Assembly (NCBI GenBank): GCA_026120185.1
Contig: JANUWF010002008.1
Location: 783,501-847,500, forward strand
Direction: 5' to 3'
DNA: 64,000 bases
From: Voacanga thouarsii
Taxonomy: Eukaryota > Streptophyta > Magnoliopsida > Gentianales > Apocynaceae
Shown: one piece after another, positions 35,508 through 47,628 of the stretch
Numbering within the stretch: the first letter of the stretch is position 1
Layout: each line of letters begins with the position of its first letter
Notes under the pieces: model-generated
Told to the model about the DNA's origin: nothing
The model's database searches: none
What the model saw: the letters and a program-made list of their open reading frames with translations, nothing else
Position numbers and translations under genes: made by a program

Positions 35508-38500
35508 TGTAACACCCCACGACTACGTACCCTAAAAGGGCGGGGATGTCGCCCTGTCCCGTAGGACAAGGGGTCTTTAGAACGAGGTATAAAATATAAA
35601 GGCAATCTCCAAAGGAATCAACTTAGATAAATAAAGAAATACTCTTATTACATCAGGCTCAACTTGGAGCAAAACGGAATAAAATAAAATATTGTTTAGA
35701 AGCATAAGCAACAAATGTCTCCTAGAACGGATAGAGAAAATAACAAAAGCTTCAACTATTACATGCCCCGCTGACTCAACACAGTCTATCTCTTGAAAAC
35801 ATGATGTAAAACGGCGTGAGAATAAATCTCAGTAAGTCCTATGTGTGCACATGGTGTTTTGAATAGTACGTGTATGCAAAGTGTAAAACATTTGTAGAAA
35901 TAATTTGGCAAGTCATAAACAATCTCTTTTCGCAAGGAGTGGGTTTTTCTCATTGTCACACTTTGTACAAAATAAATCCTCCACTCAGATAAAAGTAATG
36001 TCACCACACGTTGGGCTCCATGAGAACAAATTGGCCAAGGCACCACACTTTGTGCACCTTGTCCGGACCAGATTACCATACGTTGGGCGTTCTGATCAAG
36101 GTGAGTGTACAGCTCACCGGGTGAGATACTCCTCCATCTCTACACCCAACAAAACCATCCGGGTGTCCATGCCGGGAATATAAATAATACCTTTCAGGTA
36201 TAATGCTAGCTCGGACTGGCCTGACCAACTAACACTGTCGCCTTTTCAAGCAGAGTTCATCTTCTGGAGGTGGCCTCCTGCCAGAAGACTTACTCTAGCC
36301 CTCTAAGACTAGTATTGTTAGCCTACCCTTATTGAGTACTCAACGAACATATCCGTCAATTCCTGATTCAAAATATTTCCAAACATTGGCTTTGTAAAAC
36401 GTGGTTTTCTTTGAAAGAGATTTCTAAAAATTTAAGGAAAAGAATAGTTTTCTTGCTAAAATCATTAGTTTGACAAAACCGTTTAAAGAATAAATATCCA
36501 CGTTTACAACCCAAGCACACATAGTTTAAAAATAGCTTTACAAAGCTTCACAACATGGACTTGTCATCACAACATTTAACAAAACAGTTTATAAAAGGAC
36601 TTACTATCACAACGTTTAATAAAAGAGTTTATGCAAGGACTTACTTGATATGCCTCGGATAAATGCGATAAATTCACAGCTGGCTTTCCTCAATTATCCT
36701 CCTGATCTAAACCATATAATATTATGATCAGGGTCTCAATTAATTCAAACATGCTCTAATCCCATTTATTTTCACAACAATTCGCAATCTCCTATTTAAT
36801 TCCAAGTAAACTATTCAATCCCCAAAGATCATATACTACGGCCACATGTTCATCTCGCTAATAAACACCATTAAACTTTACTTTCGGCATCAAGGGAGGG
36901 TATTCCCTTACCTTGCAACTACCGGGTAATAAGGTCTCGATGCTCCTATGGTGATCGTCCCGAGTTCGCTTGAGAAGAAGAGAGAAGCTACTTCCTTTGC
37001 TTCACTTGACCGAAAATTAAAGAAGAAGATGAAATCAGCCTCTATAGGGCGTGATTTAAGGGTAGAAGAAAGAGAAAAGAATCATTAGAGAAAACGGCAT
37101 CAAGAGGTTGAAAGGATTTGTGCTTACCTTAAGGTGTGTTCGATTTTTGCTTGGAGTAACTCTTGTGTTTTCGAAAATTTGCAGAGAGATGTTGCTGAAA
37201 TTTTCGTGTAGAATGGAGAGGGTAGACGGTTGCTATGATTTAAAATTGGAGAAGATTGGTTTAGGGTTAGATGGTGATGTTTAGATAGACTCCTAATGGC
37301 TTTAGGTTTCTTGGACAGCAAAGGCGAAATTTCAGCTTATTGCGTGTCTCCTTGCTGCCGATTTTAGGGGAGTTTAATGGAGGAAAGTTTTCTGAAATTT
37401 TGCTCCTTTATGCTGGCCGAAATACTGCTCAAAGGAAGGGCTGAATGTGTTCAGAATTTTGGACCAAACAAGGAAGAGTTTGAGTGAGTTTTGATGACTG
37501 AAAAATCCTGTGCAAGTGCTGTGAAAATTCTGTGCAAGTGTAGCAAGGTTTGGACTGTTTTGGCTGCTGCAATTCTACCGGAATTTTCCAGAGGAAAATT
37601 GAGTGTTTTGGGGGCTGAAAATAGCTTGATCAGTTGGGGTTTTTCAGTGGGTTATGTGTGCAGAATTTCGGTTGGAGTAGGAGTTCAAAGCTGGCCGAAA
37701 ATCCTGCACAAAGCTGACCTAATTTTCTGTACATAAGCTGGACGAATTTTAGTGTTTTTGTGTGAATAAAATTCTGGTTTTGTGCAGCTAAGGTACCCTG
37801 AATTGATGAGGAATATTTAGGTGTTTTGAGCTAGGATTCACAGAGTTGGATTGTAGCTAAGAAGTTGGAATTTTCAGACAGCTTATGTTGATACAAAGCT
37901 GCCGAAATTCAGCTAGGAAAAGGAAGAAAATCCTAGTTGAATTTGGATTGAAATAAAATATGATTTTATCAAGGATTTGGATAGGATTTCCTCTAATCCT
38001 AGAAGAGTTTGGATTGAGCTACAAGTCCTCCAAGAAATGGCGGCACTTGCTGGATTTTTTTTTCCAAATTTTTAGCTAGCATTCTAGGATTGAAATCAAC
38101 AAGATTTCCTACTAGGAAAAGGACTCATTAATTCCACCTATCCATGGCAACATCTATCTAGCTAAAACCAAGCTAATATTTTAATTACTAGCTAGGGTTT
38201 TTCGAAAATTCTAAGGAACACAAGCTGAAAATTAGGGGTGAACTTTATTCACATCAAAGTCCTTGAATTTAGGAAATAAATATAGAGACTTATTTCCTTG
38301 GAGTAAAAATACTAAAATTTCTCTAGGATAGTTAGATTCTTTTTCGGCCAAGACAAGAAATGGTTGAAGGAAAAAAATTTCAAGAAAAGAAACTAACTTC
38401 ACAAAAGGTAGGATTCGAACTCGGGTCACCAAAGGAAATCACCAACCTCCCCGCTATTCCAAAACAACTCCAATACTAATTTTTCTACAAGAAGTTCTTA

Positions 38501-38723
38501 CCACCCCAATAGTCATCCTTCCAAATCTTCGACCAAACCTCCCTTATCCAAATCTTTAACAACACAACTATTTCACATCAATTAATTCAAATGCAAGAGC
38601 AACGGAAAAATCCACATGCATCCATGCAAATAAAATTATTCTAGCTACCACATAAAATGCAAGATGCTATACAATGCATGACTTTTTCCCATAGTCAAAG
38701 GTGGTTTTGGGCGGGGTATTATA
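35508..38723 (+). mobile_element. Gypsy-type solo LTR inside the hAT element
   Basis: The 3216-bp segment begins TGTAACACCCC and ends GGGGTATTATA, ends typical of long plant Ty3/gypsy (Tekay/Del-like) LTRs. It is bounded by a perfect 5-bp duplication GGAGC (35503-35507 and 38724-38728). It contains no protein-coding domain, primer site or second LTR, so it is a solo LTR. Near its 3' end, on the minus strand, sits a tRNA-like pair of boxes (see 38411-38456). The family assignment rests on the ends and length only. Confidence 0.85.
38411..38456 (-). promoter_or_regulatory. tRNA-like A and B box pair in the gypsy solo LTR
   Basis: On the minus strand TAGCGGGGAGGTTGG (38456-38442) resembles a pol III A box, and GAGTTCGAATCC (38422-38411) closely resembles a B box, about 20 bp apart. 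Equivalent, weaker pairs occur in the two related reverse-oriented LTR copies at 48466-48520 and 62835-62890. Confidence 0.45.
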
Positions 38724-39723
38724 GGAGCAATGAAGTTTCTTGCACTGTCCAAATGACAGTTAGTCAAAAGAGGAGAGGAAGCTTCTTTGGTTCTGTTTGC
38801 TGTGACTGTATGCCGTATGACACTCAATTCATTTTGATCAACTCAAATTGTATGGCACTCAAATTGTATAAGAAATCACTGTGTATTGCTGCCTGTTTGC
38901 TGTGACTGTATGGCATTCAATTATGTGTTTGTGTGGTGCTACTATGACTGGCATTTCTTGTTTGGACGAGAAGGAGTGTTATTTGGCATTTCCTGTTTGC
39001 TGTGACTGTATTGCTGCCTGTTACTCTCCAAAAGAGAGCTATCAAATCACTGATTGTATTGTTGTTTTATAACTTACTCTTGAAATGTTGGGAAGTCAGT
39101 AGTGTGAAAGCCTAGTTTTCTTTTGTGTACATCTCTATAGCTGTATTTGATGTGAAATGTTGAGCTTGTGTTATGGTTGATTGGTTACTGGTTTTGTGCT
39201 ATAAAAGTTAAGCAAACGAGTTGAAGTTTACTGGTTAATTTGTATTGGTCAATTGCTGTATTTGAGTTGGTTGTGACTTGTAAGGTGATTGTGTTGACTG
39301 TTTAGACTTGAGAGTTGTTGCAAACTTGCAAAACAGATTTTGCAGAGGAAATTGAATTGCAAGGGTCTAAAATGGAGGAGTCAAGATGGCTATTTAATGT
39401 CATTCTGATTCCACGCCTTTGGAATGGTGTGAAGGAGAATTGTCAAGGGGATTGTTTATTGTTACCCTTTTTCTTTCCCATCTACTCACCTTTCATTTTT
39501 CTCTATACCCTTTTCGCCCTATTTGTTTTCTTCCCTTTCTTTCTTTTTACTATCATTCCATTCTATCTTTCTTATCTTTTTTTTTAATTTTTTTTTTTGT
39601 TCACCTACATGATTCTATGTGGCTCTAAAACACATTGCTACTAAGTTACTTTCCAATAGGAAGATGGTAGATGGTTCTTCTTCATCCTAATTGTAATATT
39701 CCTATTCCACATGAACTATTATT

Positions 39724-39955
39724 CAAAATAGTGAATAGGGCATTTCTTGTTTGCTGTGACTGTTTTCATTGAATAGCTGAAGTTCTTGAAATATGCATAA
39801 TAGTGATATTCAAAACCAAGTGCATCAAATAGATAATGTAGGTGAACAAAATAGTGAATAGGGCATTTCTTGTTTGCTGTGATTGTTTTCATTGAATAGC
39901 TGAAGTTTTTGAAATATGCATAACAGTGATATTGAAAACCAAGTGCATCAAATAG
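39724..39955 (+). repeat. Tandem 109-bp duplication upstream of the hAT transposase
   Basis: Segments 39724-39832 and 39847-39955 are almost identical (both begin CAAAATAGTGAATAGGGCAT and end CATCAAATAG), offset by 123 bp. The short phrase TGTTTGCTGTGACTGT inside them also occurs near 38797, 38894 and 38995. They lie just before the transposase start codon, in its leader or promoter. Confidence 0.85.
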
Positions 39956-39992
39956 CTGAGTTTTGTTTCTTTTGCAGGATTGAATTAATGAA

Positions 39993-42644
39993 ATGGATTC
40001 TTCAAAAAGTAGTTCAACTCCTCAATCAGCTACTCCATTAGATAACAGTTCATGTGGGAGGCGTAAGTCTGACATTACTTGGAATCATGTAACTCAAAAG
40101 GTCATTGAGGGAAAGAATGTTTTGACTTGTTTGTATTGTGGTTTTATTGGGAAAGGTGGTGGAATATATAGAATGAAACAACATTTAGCTGGAAAAAAAG
40201 GACAAGTTAGGCCTTGCCCACTTGTTCCACATGATGTGAAATTTCAAATGGAAAATTCTCTTGATGACATTGTTAGAAAAAAAAGAGAGACTCAAGAAAA
40301 CTTTGATTCTGAAAATCCTTATGGACCTAGTGTAGTAAACTTTGAAGGTGATGAAGATGTTCAAGAAATACCTCATCCGAATGATACTAGACCTCGTGAC
40401 CACTTGAAACTTAATGCATCTCAAAAAGGAAAAAGAAGGAATATAGGACAGATAAATGATTATTTTGCACCAAGAACAACTCCTGGCTCTCAACCAACTT
40501 TAAAAAGTGTGCTTGCAAATAAATAGGCGGTACATAGATCACATATGGAAGTTGCAAAATTTTTTTATGATGCTTGTTTGCCCATTAATGCTGTGAATTC
40601 TATCTACTTCCAACGGATGTTTGATGCTGCATGTGCTATAGGGCCAGGGTTTAAAGTTCCTTCTTATCATCAATTGCGAGTTTCTTTGTTGAATGATGCA
40701 AAAAAAGAAGTGCAGTTATTTGTTGATTCTATGAAAAATGAGTGGAAAAAACTTGGTTGCACTATAATGGGTGATGGTTGGACTGATAATAGACAAAGGA
40801 CATTGATTAACTTTCTTGTTTATTGTCCTCGTGGAATTATTTTCTTAAAATCTGTTGATGTCTCTAATGTTGTGAAAAATGCACAAACTTTGTTTGAGTT
40901 ATTTAAAGAAGTTATTGAATGGGTTGGTCCAGCTAATGTTGTTCATATGGTGACTGACAATGGGGCAAATTATGTGGCTGCTGGAAAATTAGTTAATAAT
41001 GCTTATCCATCAATCAATTGGTCTCCATGTGCAGCTCATTGCTTGAATCTAGTGTTGCGGGATGTTAGTAAATTGAGTCATGTACAAATTCTTGCTGAGA
41101 AGGGTTCTACAATTATTAAATTTGTGTATAATCATGGTTTTTGGTTGAGTTGGTTGAGAAAAAGAAAAGATTGGACTGAAATCATTCGTCCAGGTGCTAC
41201 TAGGTTTGCTACCACTTTTATTGCTCTTAATAATGTCTATCAGCATATGCATGACTTGAGGGCTTTGGTGACTTGTAAGGAGTTTTGTGATTCTAAGCTT
41301 TATAGAGAAAATAAGACAAAGGAAGTGGTTGCAATCATTTTGGATAACAAGTTTTGGAATGATTGCCATGTTATTGTGAAAGTAGTAGAGCATTTGATGC
41401 GTTTGTTGCGTATTGTGGATGGTGATAAAAAGCCATCTTTAGGTTATGTATTTGATGGCATGCATAGGGCACGTAAGGCAATTAAAATGCTATTCAATCA
41501 AAGGAAAAGGTATTACAAGGTGTATACTGATATCATTAAAAGAAGATGGGATATGCATTTGAAGAAAAGTATACATGCTACTACATATTGGTTGAACCCT
41601 GCCTTTCAATATGACCGAGAAAGCTTTTGTGATAAACCTTATGTCATGGATGGTCTTATTGAGGTTGTTACTAAAAAGACCAAAGAGGGGAGTAAAATAC
41701 TACAAGAGAGTATTCCATTCAAAGACCAATTAAATAGTTTTGGTTCTGATGCTTCAAAAGAGACATACAAAACTTTTCCACCTGGTAATATTATTTCTTT
41801 CACTTTTATTTTTTATGTTAGTTATTAAATTGTTATTATATCATTTTGTTTCATTATTGTTAATTTAATTATTAATTTTATTTCTTTTTAATAGATGAGT
41901 GGTGGAAAATGTTTGGTTATGGAGCACCAAATTTAAGGAAGTTGGCAATTCGTATTTTAGGGCAAACAAGTAGTTCATCTGGATGTGAAAGAAATTGGAG
42001 TGTGTTTGAAAGGATACACACTAAAAAGAGAAATAGATTGGAACATCAAAGACTTAGTGGCCTTGTCTTTGTGCATTACAACTTGAAGTTGAAAAATAGG
42101 TAAATTTCTTGTTGAATTATTCTTTTGAATGTTTGTTTGATACAAGTATAATATATAACTTATGATATGATAATAGGTTGTTGTCTAAAGAGAAGAGTTT
42201 TGATCCAATTGATTATGAAAGTATAGATACTACCGACTATTGGATTCTTGAGGATATGGAGGATGAGCCTTCAAGTAACATTGTTGAAGAAGTAGAGCAA
42301 ATTTTGTATGAACAGCTTGAGGAACCAAGGTTACAAAGGCTACGTCGACGTGAAAGAGAAGGTTAGTCTTTCTTCTTTTTTTTTTTTCTACTATTGATCA
42401 AAATTACTTATAATATACTAGTATTATATTTTTTACTCTTATATATCTACTTAAATTGTTTGTAGATGACAATGATGGTGATGATTTTGTGGTGGAAGAT
42501 ATTGGTGATGACATTGATCTTTCAAGAATGGATCAATTTGCATTTGAGTCACAACTATTTGATATTGATGTTGGAGTTGCAAGCACAAGTGGGCCATCCA
42601 ACAACGAGGATTTTGATCATGAAAGTTGGCCTAGAGGAATTTGA
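39993..42644 (+). pseudogene. hAT transposase, four exons, one nonsense codon
   Basis: Exons 39993-41784, 41895-42099, 42177-42361 and 42466-42644 join through GT-AG introns to 787 in-frame codons including the terminal stop. The only defect is TAG at codon 178 (40524-40526). Order: BED-type zinc finger about residues 25-75 (TCLYCGF, MKQHLAG), a DUF659-like block with GDGWTDNRQRT, the second acidic region VTDNGANY, the AHCLNLVL motif, and the C-terminal hAT dimerisation domain with SGCERNWSVFERIHTKKRNRL. The tail is acidic. Transposases of this class cut and paste their own element via an RNase H-like fold. The surviving frame around one stop suggests recent activity or a readthrough allele; a start at 40545 would leave 603 codons lacking the zinc finger. 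Confidence 0.9.
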
Positions 42645-44976
42645 AGATTTGTACCTTTTAAGTAATAACTTAATATGGATTTGAAATTGTGTTTGTAATT
42701 AATTAAGAATGGCTACTACTTTTAATTTTATTATATGTTAGATTGTTAGTTATAAACTAAGAATGACTATTTTTAATCATGTATTTGAATGTTTATGTCT
42801 TTATGCATTTAAATTACACTATATTATTAATTAATTTTATTTTTAAAATAAATATATTTTTAATTTTTAAATTATAATATTACCGGTTCAATTACGGTTG
42901 GACCATTAAACCGTGAACCAGTAAATTTTTTGGTTCGACAACCGACCCGATTCTGAAAACATTGAATTACGTACTCCAAATCGAATGAGATATTGTATGG
43001 TGAAATGAATTAATTATACTGAAGTTTGCTATTGAAAGGTTCATGTCAAACCACTTGACTTCCTAGACTCTTGGGTGGTCATGATGTGTTGCTAGATATC
43101 ACTCATAATCTGGGAATATGGGTTTATTAATTGATGAATTAATAAACCAATCCTGATTAGAATTAATAGGATTAATTCTAATTAATTATGAATTATTAAT
43201 CTCAAAGACGTTTAGATTAATTCATATTCTCTACCAATTGACTGGGAAACCTAATAGGTCACAAACAATAGAGGATTATATACTCAAGATGTTATTTGAT
43301 AACATAGTGGGGTTAATTGAGAGAAAGAGAAGTTGTTGTGGATAAATTATAATTAGTTATAATTTGTGGCTCAAGTTGTAATTGTGAGAACTTGATGTTT
43401 CCAATTACAATTAGGGAATTCTAATAGGATTAGAATTCCCAGTTTTGGGAAGGGAATTTCGTGTGATATATAGTAGATATAACACACGAAAACCCTAGCT
43501 GATGAGATACACGAAATCCCCAGCCAAGTCACACGGGTTTCCCTTCTTCGCTCTCCCTCTCGTTTTGCTGAAAATAAGAGAACTCTAGCCGCCATTATTG
43601 TTTCTGCTAGCACAGGAAATTTTGGTGCTTGAGTGTATCATCTGTGTGGATTACTGTTAGAGATAATCACACACTGTGATTATAGTGGTTGGACGTTCAA
43701 CTCAGGTGAAGGTTGATCACAAGGATTGTTGGATCGCACCTCGACTGGAAGAAGAAAATTTTTGTTCTTCGAACGATCACCCAAAGGTAAAAGCTATTAC
43801 ATTTACTCACTTTATGTCTTGTTTTTTACACATAGACGGGTCCTGGGAGGGTATCTCGTTTTATTTTTTGCTGCACCGTATACGATACAAGCCTGAGATA
43901 CCCAACAATATCGCCCCTTATGATCTAAACATCTAGGGCTTTGGGGAATATGATTTGGATGTTTGTTTTAGGGTAGCTCTCTTGGAAAGCAAAAATATTT
44001 CAGGAATCATGAATTATTGGACTAGAAGTCTAAGGATGGTAGATGTCTTTTAGAGAGTTGTTAGTATACTATTCCTCTCTAAATATACGGCGATGCGTAG
44101 AGGGGTATTTTAGTCATTACACCTGTAGGTCGGAGACTTTACTAACGTAGCATTGTCCTTAGGGTCAATATTTCATTATGGTGATATTAGAAAATATTTA
44201 AAATACAAAATACAACTGTTTCTATAGCAAATGTATTTTGGTCATTTTAATAGCCAAGGCGATGTGTCTTTTAGTCCTCGGAATAGACCATAAGTCCTGA
44301 TGGGTTTGGGTTGAGGGATTGGTCTTGTATAAAATAGATTTTATTTTATTCAAGTAACCTGGTTTATTTATTAGGTTAGAATAAAGTAAAAGATCTAAAG
44401 AGAGAGAATTATATATTGGCCCATTTGAGTTATTTAATTAATTTAATTATTGGACTTGTATTAGTCCAGGAATAATTAAATTAAATTAAAGGCTTAACCC
44501 AATGAACTGGGCCAAGGCTTGAGGTTTATATCGGTCCATTAGGTTATTTAATTAATTTAATTATTAGGCTTGTATCAGTCCAGGAATAATTAAATTAAAT
44601 TAAAGGCCTAACCCAATGAACTGCGACATAGGTCTAATGGCCTATTTAATGGCTTAACATGACGTGGGCTTTAGGGCTTCTGTTTGATTTTTGGATGCCC
44701 GGATAATAATCTATGATTAAGGTTGTTGGGATTCAGAGGGCAAAAGAAAAGGTTTAATATAGCACGTTCTGTTTTCTCCTTAAGCCTCACGGTTTTTCTT
44801 CTCTCTCCCTCGTGTGTTCTCTGTGCTTTGAAAAAAAGTAAGAACAAAGACGCAAAACTCTCCTAATTAATGCTCAATAGAATTTAGTCGGAGAATGTAA
44901 GATCATACTCTTCATCCATAGTCTTCACCAGGCTTTTAGGCGAGGTTATATTCCAAAAGACAAAGGAGTTGCGTTG

Positions 44977-45192
44977 ATGCCCAGAAGAAGCCGTCGGCTT
45001 GCGAGACAACAGTCTGAAGGATCGATCTTAGAACCAGAAGTGGTTCAGACCGAAGTGTCGGCACCCCCTAGACCAGTAAGAGCGCGCAGAGGTATAAAAA
45101 ATTTTCTTCCGCTGCTCTTTTGCGTGTGCTCTGTTTCATTAGCATGCTACTGTGCATTTTTATTTTGCCGTGTTTTGCCTTCAATAGCATGA
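44977..45192 (+). other. Short basic open frame at the 3' end of the split copia LTR
   Basis: A frame starting MPRRSRRLARQQSEG, then proline rich with PRPVRARRG, then a hydrophobic stretch, runs through the LTR end and stops 9 bp beyond it. The arginine-rich start followed by an apparent splice-donor-like GAGGTATAAA looks coding, but no family is recognised. It lies in the part of the LTR that does not match element 1. Confidence 0.3.
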
Positions 45193-45243
45193 GAAAGGTG
45201 TTCTAGAATATCGCCAACTTTTTTAGATGAATCTAAATTTTAC

Positions 45244-45320
<77 letters not shown>

Positions 45321-45948
45321 CAATCTCACAAACACAAAACCTAAGAGGCTATTTAACTTACATCTTGGGACTTGGCTTTTGTGTTTTGAGATAGTGAATA
45401 CTATGATGGCTTGATGTTTGGATAACACGTCCTTATTCCTATACCCCAAGTATTGTGAATTTTGGGACACAAATACTCAATCACACACAAGGAGTGTTCT
45501 TTGATGCATGCCTTGCTCCCATTATTGTTACAATAAGCTACTTCTAAAAATGATTTGGACATCATAAATTAAGATCTAGAAAATCGAAGAAAATTTTCTC
45601 TCTTCAAAGATAAGAAGGATGGTTGATATTTCTCTTTTTCATCTCTATATGCATTGACCTTTCGTTTGCATGCCCTTGAATAAACTAATTAAATCTTCTT
45701 CCTTCTCTTTACCTCTAAATCTATCTCTCTTCTTCATTCTTTCTTACTATTTCTTGTCTACTCTTCTCACTATTAATAGATGTCTAGAAAATATCACATT
45801 TTCCTTTGAAAGTGAAAGTATAACATATTGTGGTATAGAAAAACATGACTCTAGAAATATGTCTAAGAAAGTCTCTTAAAGTGTGCTAGAGATCAAAATT
45901 AGAGGCATAATCTAGACACAATTTAGTAAGAAAGTCTTTTATTCATAA
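45184..45948. other. Spacer with a long AG microsatellite
   Basis: Between the nested block and the reverse copia remnant there is AT-rich DNA containing the AG run at 45249-45315. Frames here, such as a serine-leucine repeat on the minus strand, come from the microsatellite. Nothing else was recognised. Confidence 0.5.
45249..45315 (+). repeat. (AG)33 microsatellite
   Basis: An uninterrupted AG dinucleotide run of about 67 bp, the longest simple repeat in the window, lies 66 bp after the LTR end at 45183. Confidence 0.97.
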
Positions 45949-47628
45949 TGCTATTGTAAGAACAAATATCATACAAGCGCAACGAAAAATAAAAATTAAA
46001 TCAGAGTTTAAGATGGCATACTTACTTTTTCTTCTTAACTCAAAAGAAACCGTGACAATAATTAGATTCAAGTGATTGGTAGGCTGTTCAGAACTTATTT
46101 GAACCGTGATTTCTAGAATAGTACTAACTGGAAGACCTACCAAAAGTCTACTCTTATACATAAAACGCGTACAATGATGATAGATGGTGGCAAGGGCTTC
46201 TTGTCTTTTTTCTTGGCTGGCTTCCTAGAGGGTCTGATATAAACCTTCATAGCTGGCTAACCATGATCTAAGATGGGTTAGGGTAATGTCCACCGATTGG
46301 ATCTTTTATTATTTGTCTTGGATCATTTATTAAAATTCAAAATAATAAAAACCTAACCCACTTTATTTATTATTTTATCTAAGCCCTTTAATAAATACAC
46401 GACCTAATACAATTATTAGCTATTCCTTATTTATTTTATTCAAACTTATATATTAAATTAAACTTCTTAGATTAATTAATTTTCTAACCCATGAATAAAT
46501 CTTGGACTTAATTAATTATTCTAACCTAATGGACTTTTTAGAATAAAATAAATTCTTTTATTCCTCAAACAATTCAAATAATTTGTGCAATAACGAAAAT
46601 AGTCATTTAGGTTTCCAGAGCTACCTTGGGGATTAAAAGATATATTATTCTTGGTTGCTAAAAAAAATAAAATGCCTCTACTAAATAAATAGTTGTATTT
46701 TACATTTTGAATATTTTCATTCATCATCATATGAAGATATTAACCCCAAGAATAATATTACATATATGTTGTCATTGACATACATATATAATTACAAAAA
46801 TACCCTACTATGAAACACCCATAATTAAGATAGGATTGATTAGTACTGTTATCTTTCTCAATAACATCTACCATCCATTGACCTCTAGTTCATAATCTAT
46901 GACCTCCAAAAGTATAGCCGCTTATCTAAAGGGAGCGACCTTTAAAGCAATACTCCTTGTCGTTTTTCAAGGCCCCAAATTTTCATAGATTATCTTAGAC
47001 CAACAAAAATGTGTGATCAATCTTTCATTAAAAAAAAAAAAGGCATAGAAACTCTATTGCACAAGTCTATCTTGATCAAATTAAAGATATATACCCAGTA
47101 TACAAGGATATTGATCTCATAGTGAAAATCTCACGTTAAGTATGTCAATGCATATACGTCCAGCCTCATTAGACCACCAACAACTCAAACCATAAAATTT
47201 TCGTCCACATAGTAGCAACAATAGTCTAGTAGTATAGTTTTTATTATTATAGTACTTTTATAAAGACTAATTATTGCATGATCTAATTCTACATATTTCA
47301 AATACACTTATACTATTGGTGTGAGAGAACTACTCATTACTTAAAAGTAAACCATTCTTCACCCGATATTATAATGTAATGATCTAAACCTTGACAAAAT
47401 GTCCAACTTTATCAATCGTTCAAAAACTTTTTTTTTTTTTTGTATATTAAGTAACTATGATTTGCATTTTACTGCAAAGCACGACTTAACACATAGATCA
47501 CTTACTAACATACATAAACCTTCATATATGAAAAAAGTGAACACAAACTTAATAAAAGAAATACTTTATTATTGCAAAATAAATGTTTTTACAGAATTTC
47601 TTTTATCTTTAAGGGCATATTTCTAACA
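45949..47628 (-). repeat. LTR of the reverse copia remnant
   Basis: Read in reverse complement it carries the same landmarks in the same order as 1059-2927: the first TGTTAGAA block, the blocks around the paired ACTACT/ACCTGTAATA region, the central GCCCCTT-like block, and the U3 to R transition. It is about 190 bp shorter overall. The right boundary at 47628 is sharp because the purine tract follows. Confidence 0.7.

Larger units (their letters stand above)
34746..42964 (+). mobile_element. hAT transposon, nearly intact, nested in the second solo LTR
   Basis: A perfect 8-bp target duplication AATTACGT (34738-34745 and 42965-42972), the length typical of hAT, flanks imperfect terminal inverted repeats. 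The left end reads CAAGCTTGTCAGAACCGG and the right end, reversed, CAATGTTTTCAGAATCGG. Subterminal CCGTGAACC motifs occur near both ends (34895, 42911). Total length is 8219 bp, of which 3216 bp plus a 5-bp duplication is a later LTR insertion. The single gene is a hAT transposase with one premature stop. Confidence 0.92.
33950..43907 (+). mobile_element. Second solo LTR, nested in the first and split by a hAT element
   Basis: It starts TGTTAGTGTTGTGCCCTAG and ends GATACCCAACA, flanked by a perfect 5-bp duplication ATATC (33945-33949 and 43908-43912). Removing the hAT insert and its extra 8 bp leaves 1731 bp with no coding sequence, primer site or purine tract. That fits a solo LTR of a different, copia-like family. 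Confidence 0.85.
33357..45183 (+). mobile_element. Solo LTR of copia family 1, split by nested insertions
   Basis: The left part (33357-33949) begins TGTTGGAATATATGCC and follows the element-1 LTR base for base in layout. The right part (43908-45183) resumes with ATATCGCCCCTTATGAT, exactly where the LTR was interrupted. Without the insert and the second ATATC it is 1864 bp, the size of the element-1 LTRs (1869 and 1888), and ends in TTTTGCCTTCA. Flanking pentamers are ATAGG on the left and ATAGC on the right, a target duplication with one mismatch. No internal region is present, so it is a solo LTR left by recombination. The last 480 bp differ strongly from the element-1 LTR, indicating another subfamily. 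Confidence 0.85.

Noticed and set aside
45240..45470. Minus-strand frame with a long serine-leucine repeat
   Set aside because: It is generated by the AG microsatellite at 45249-45315.
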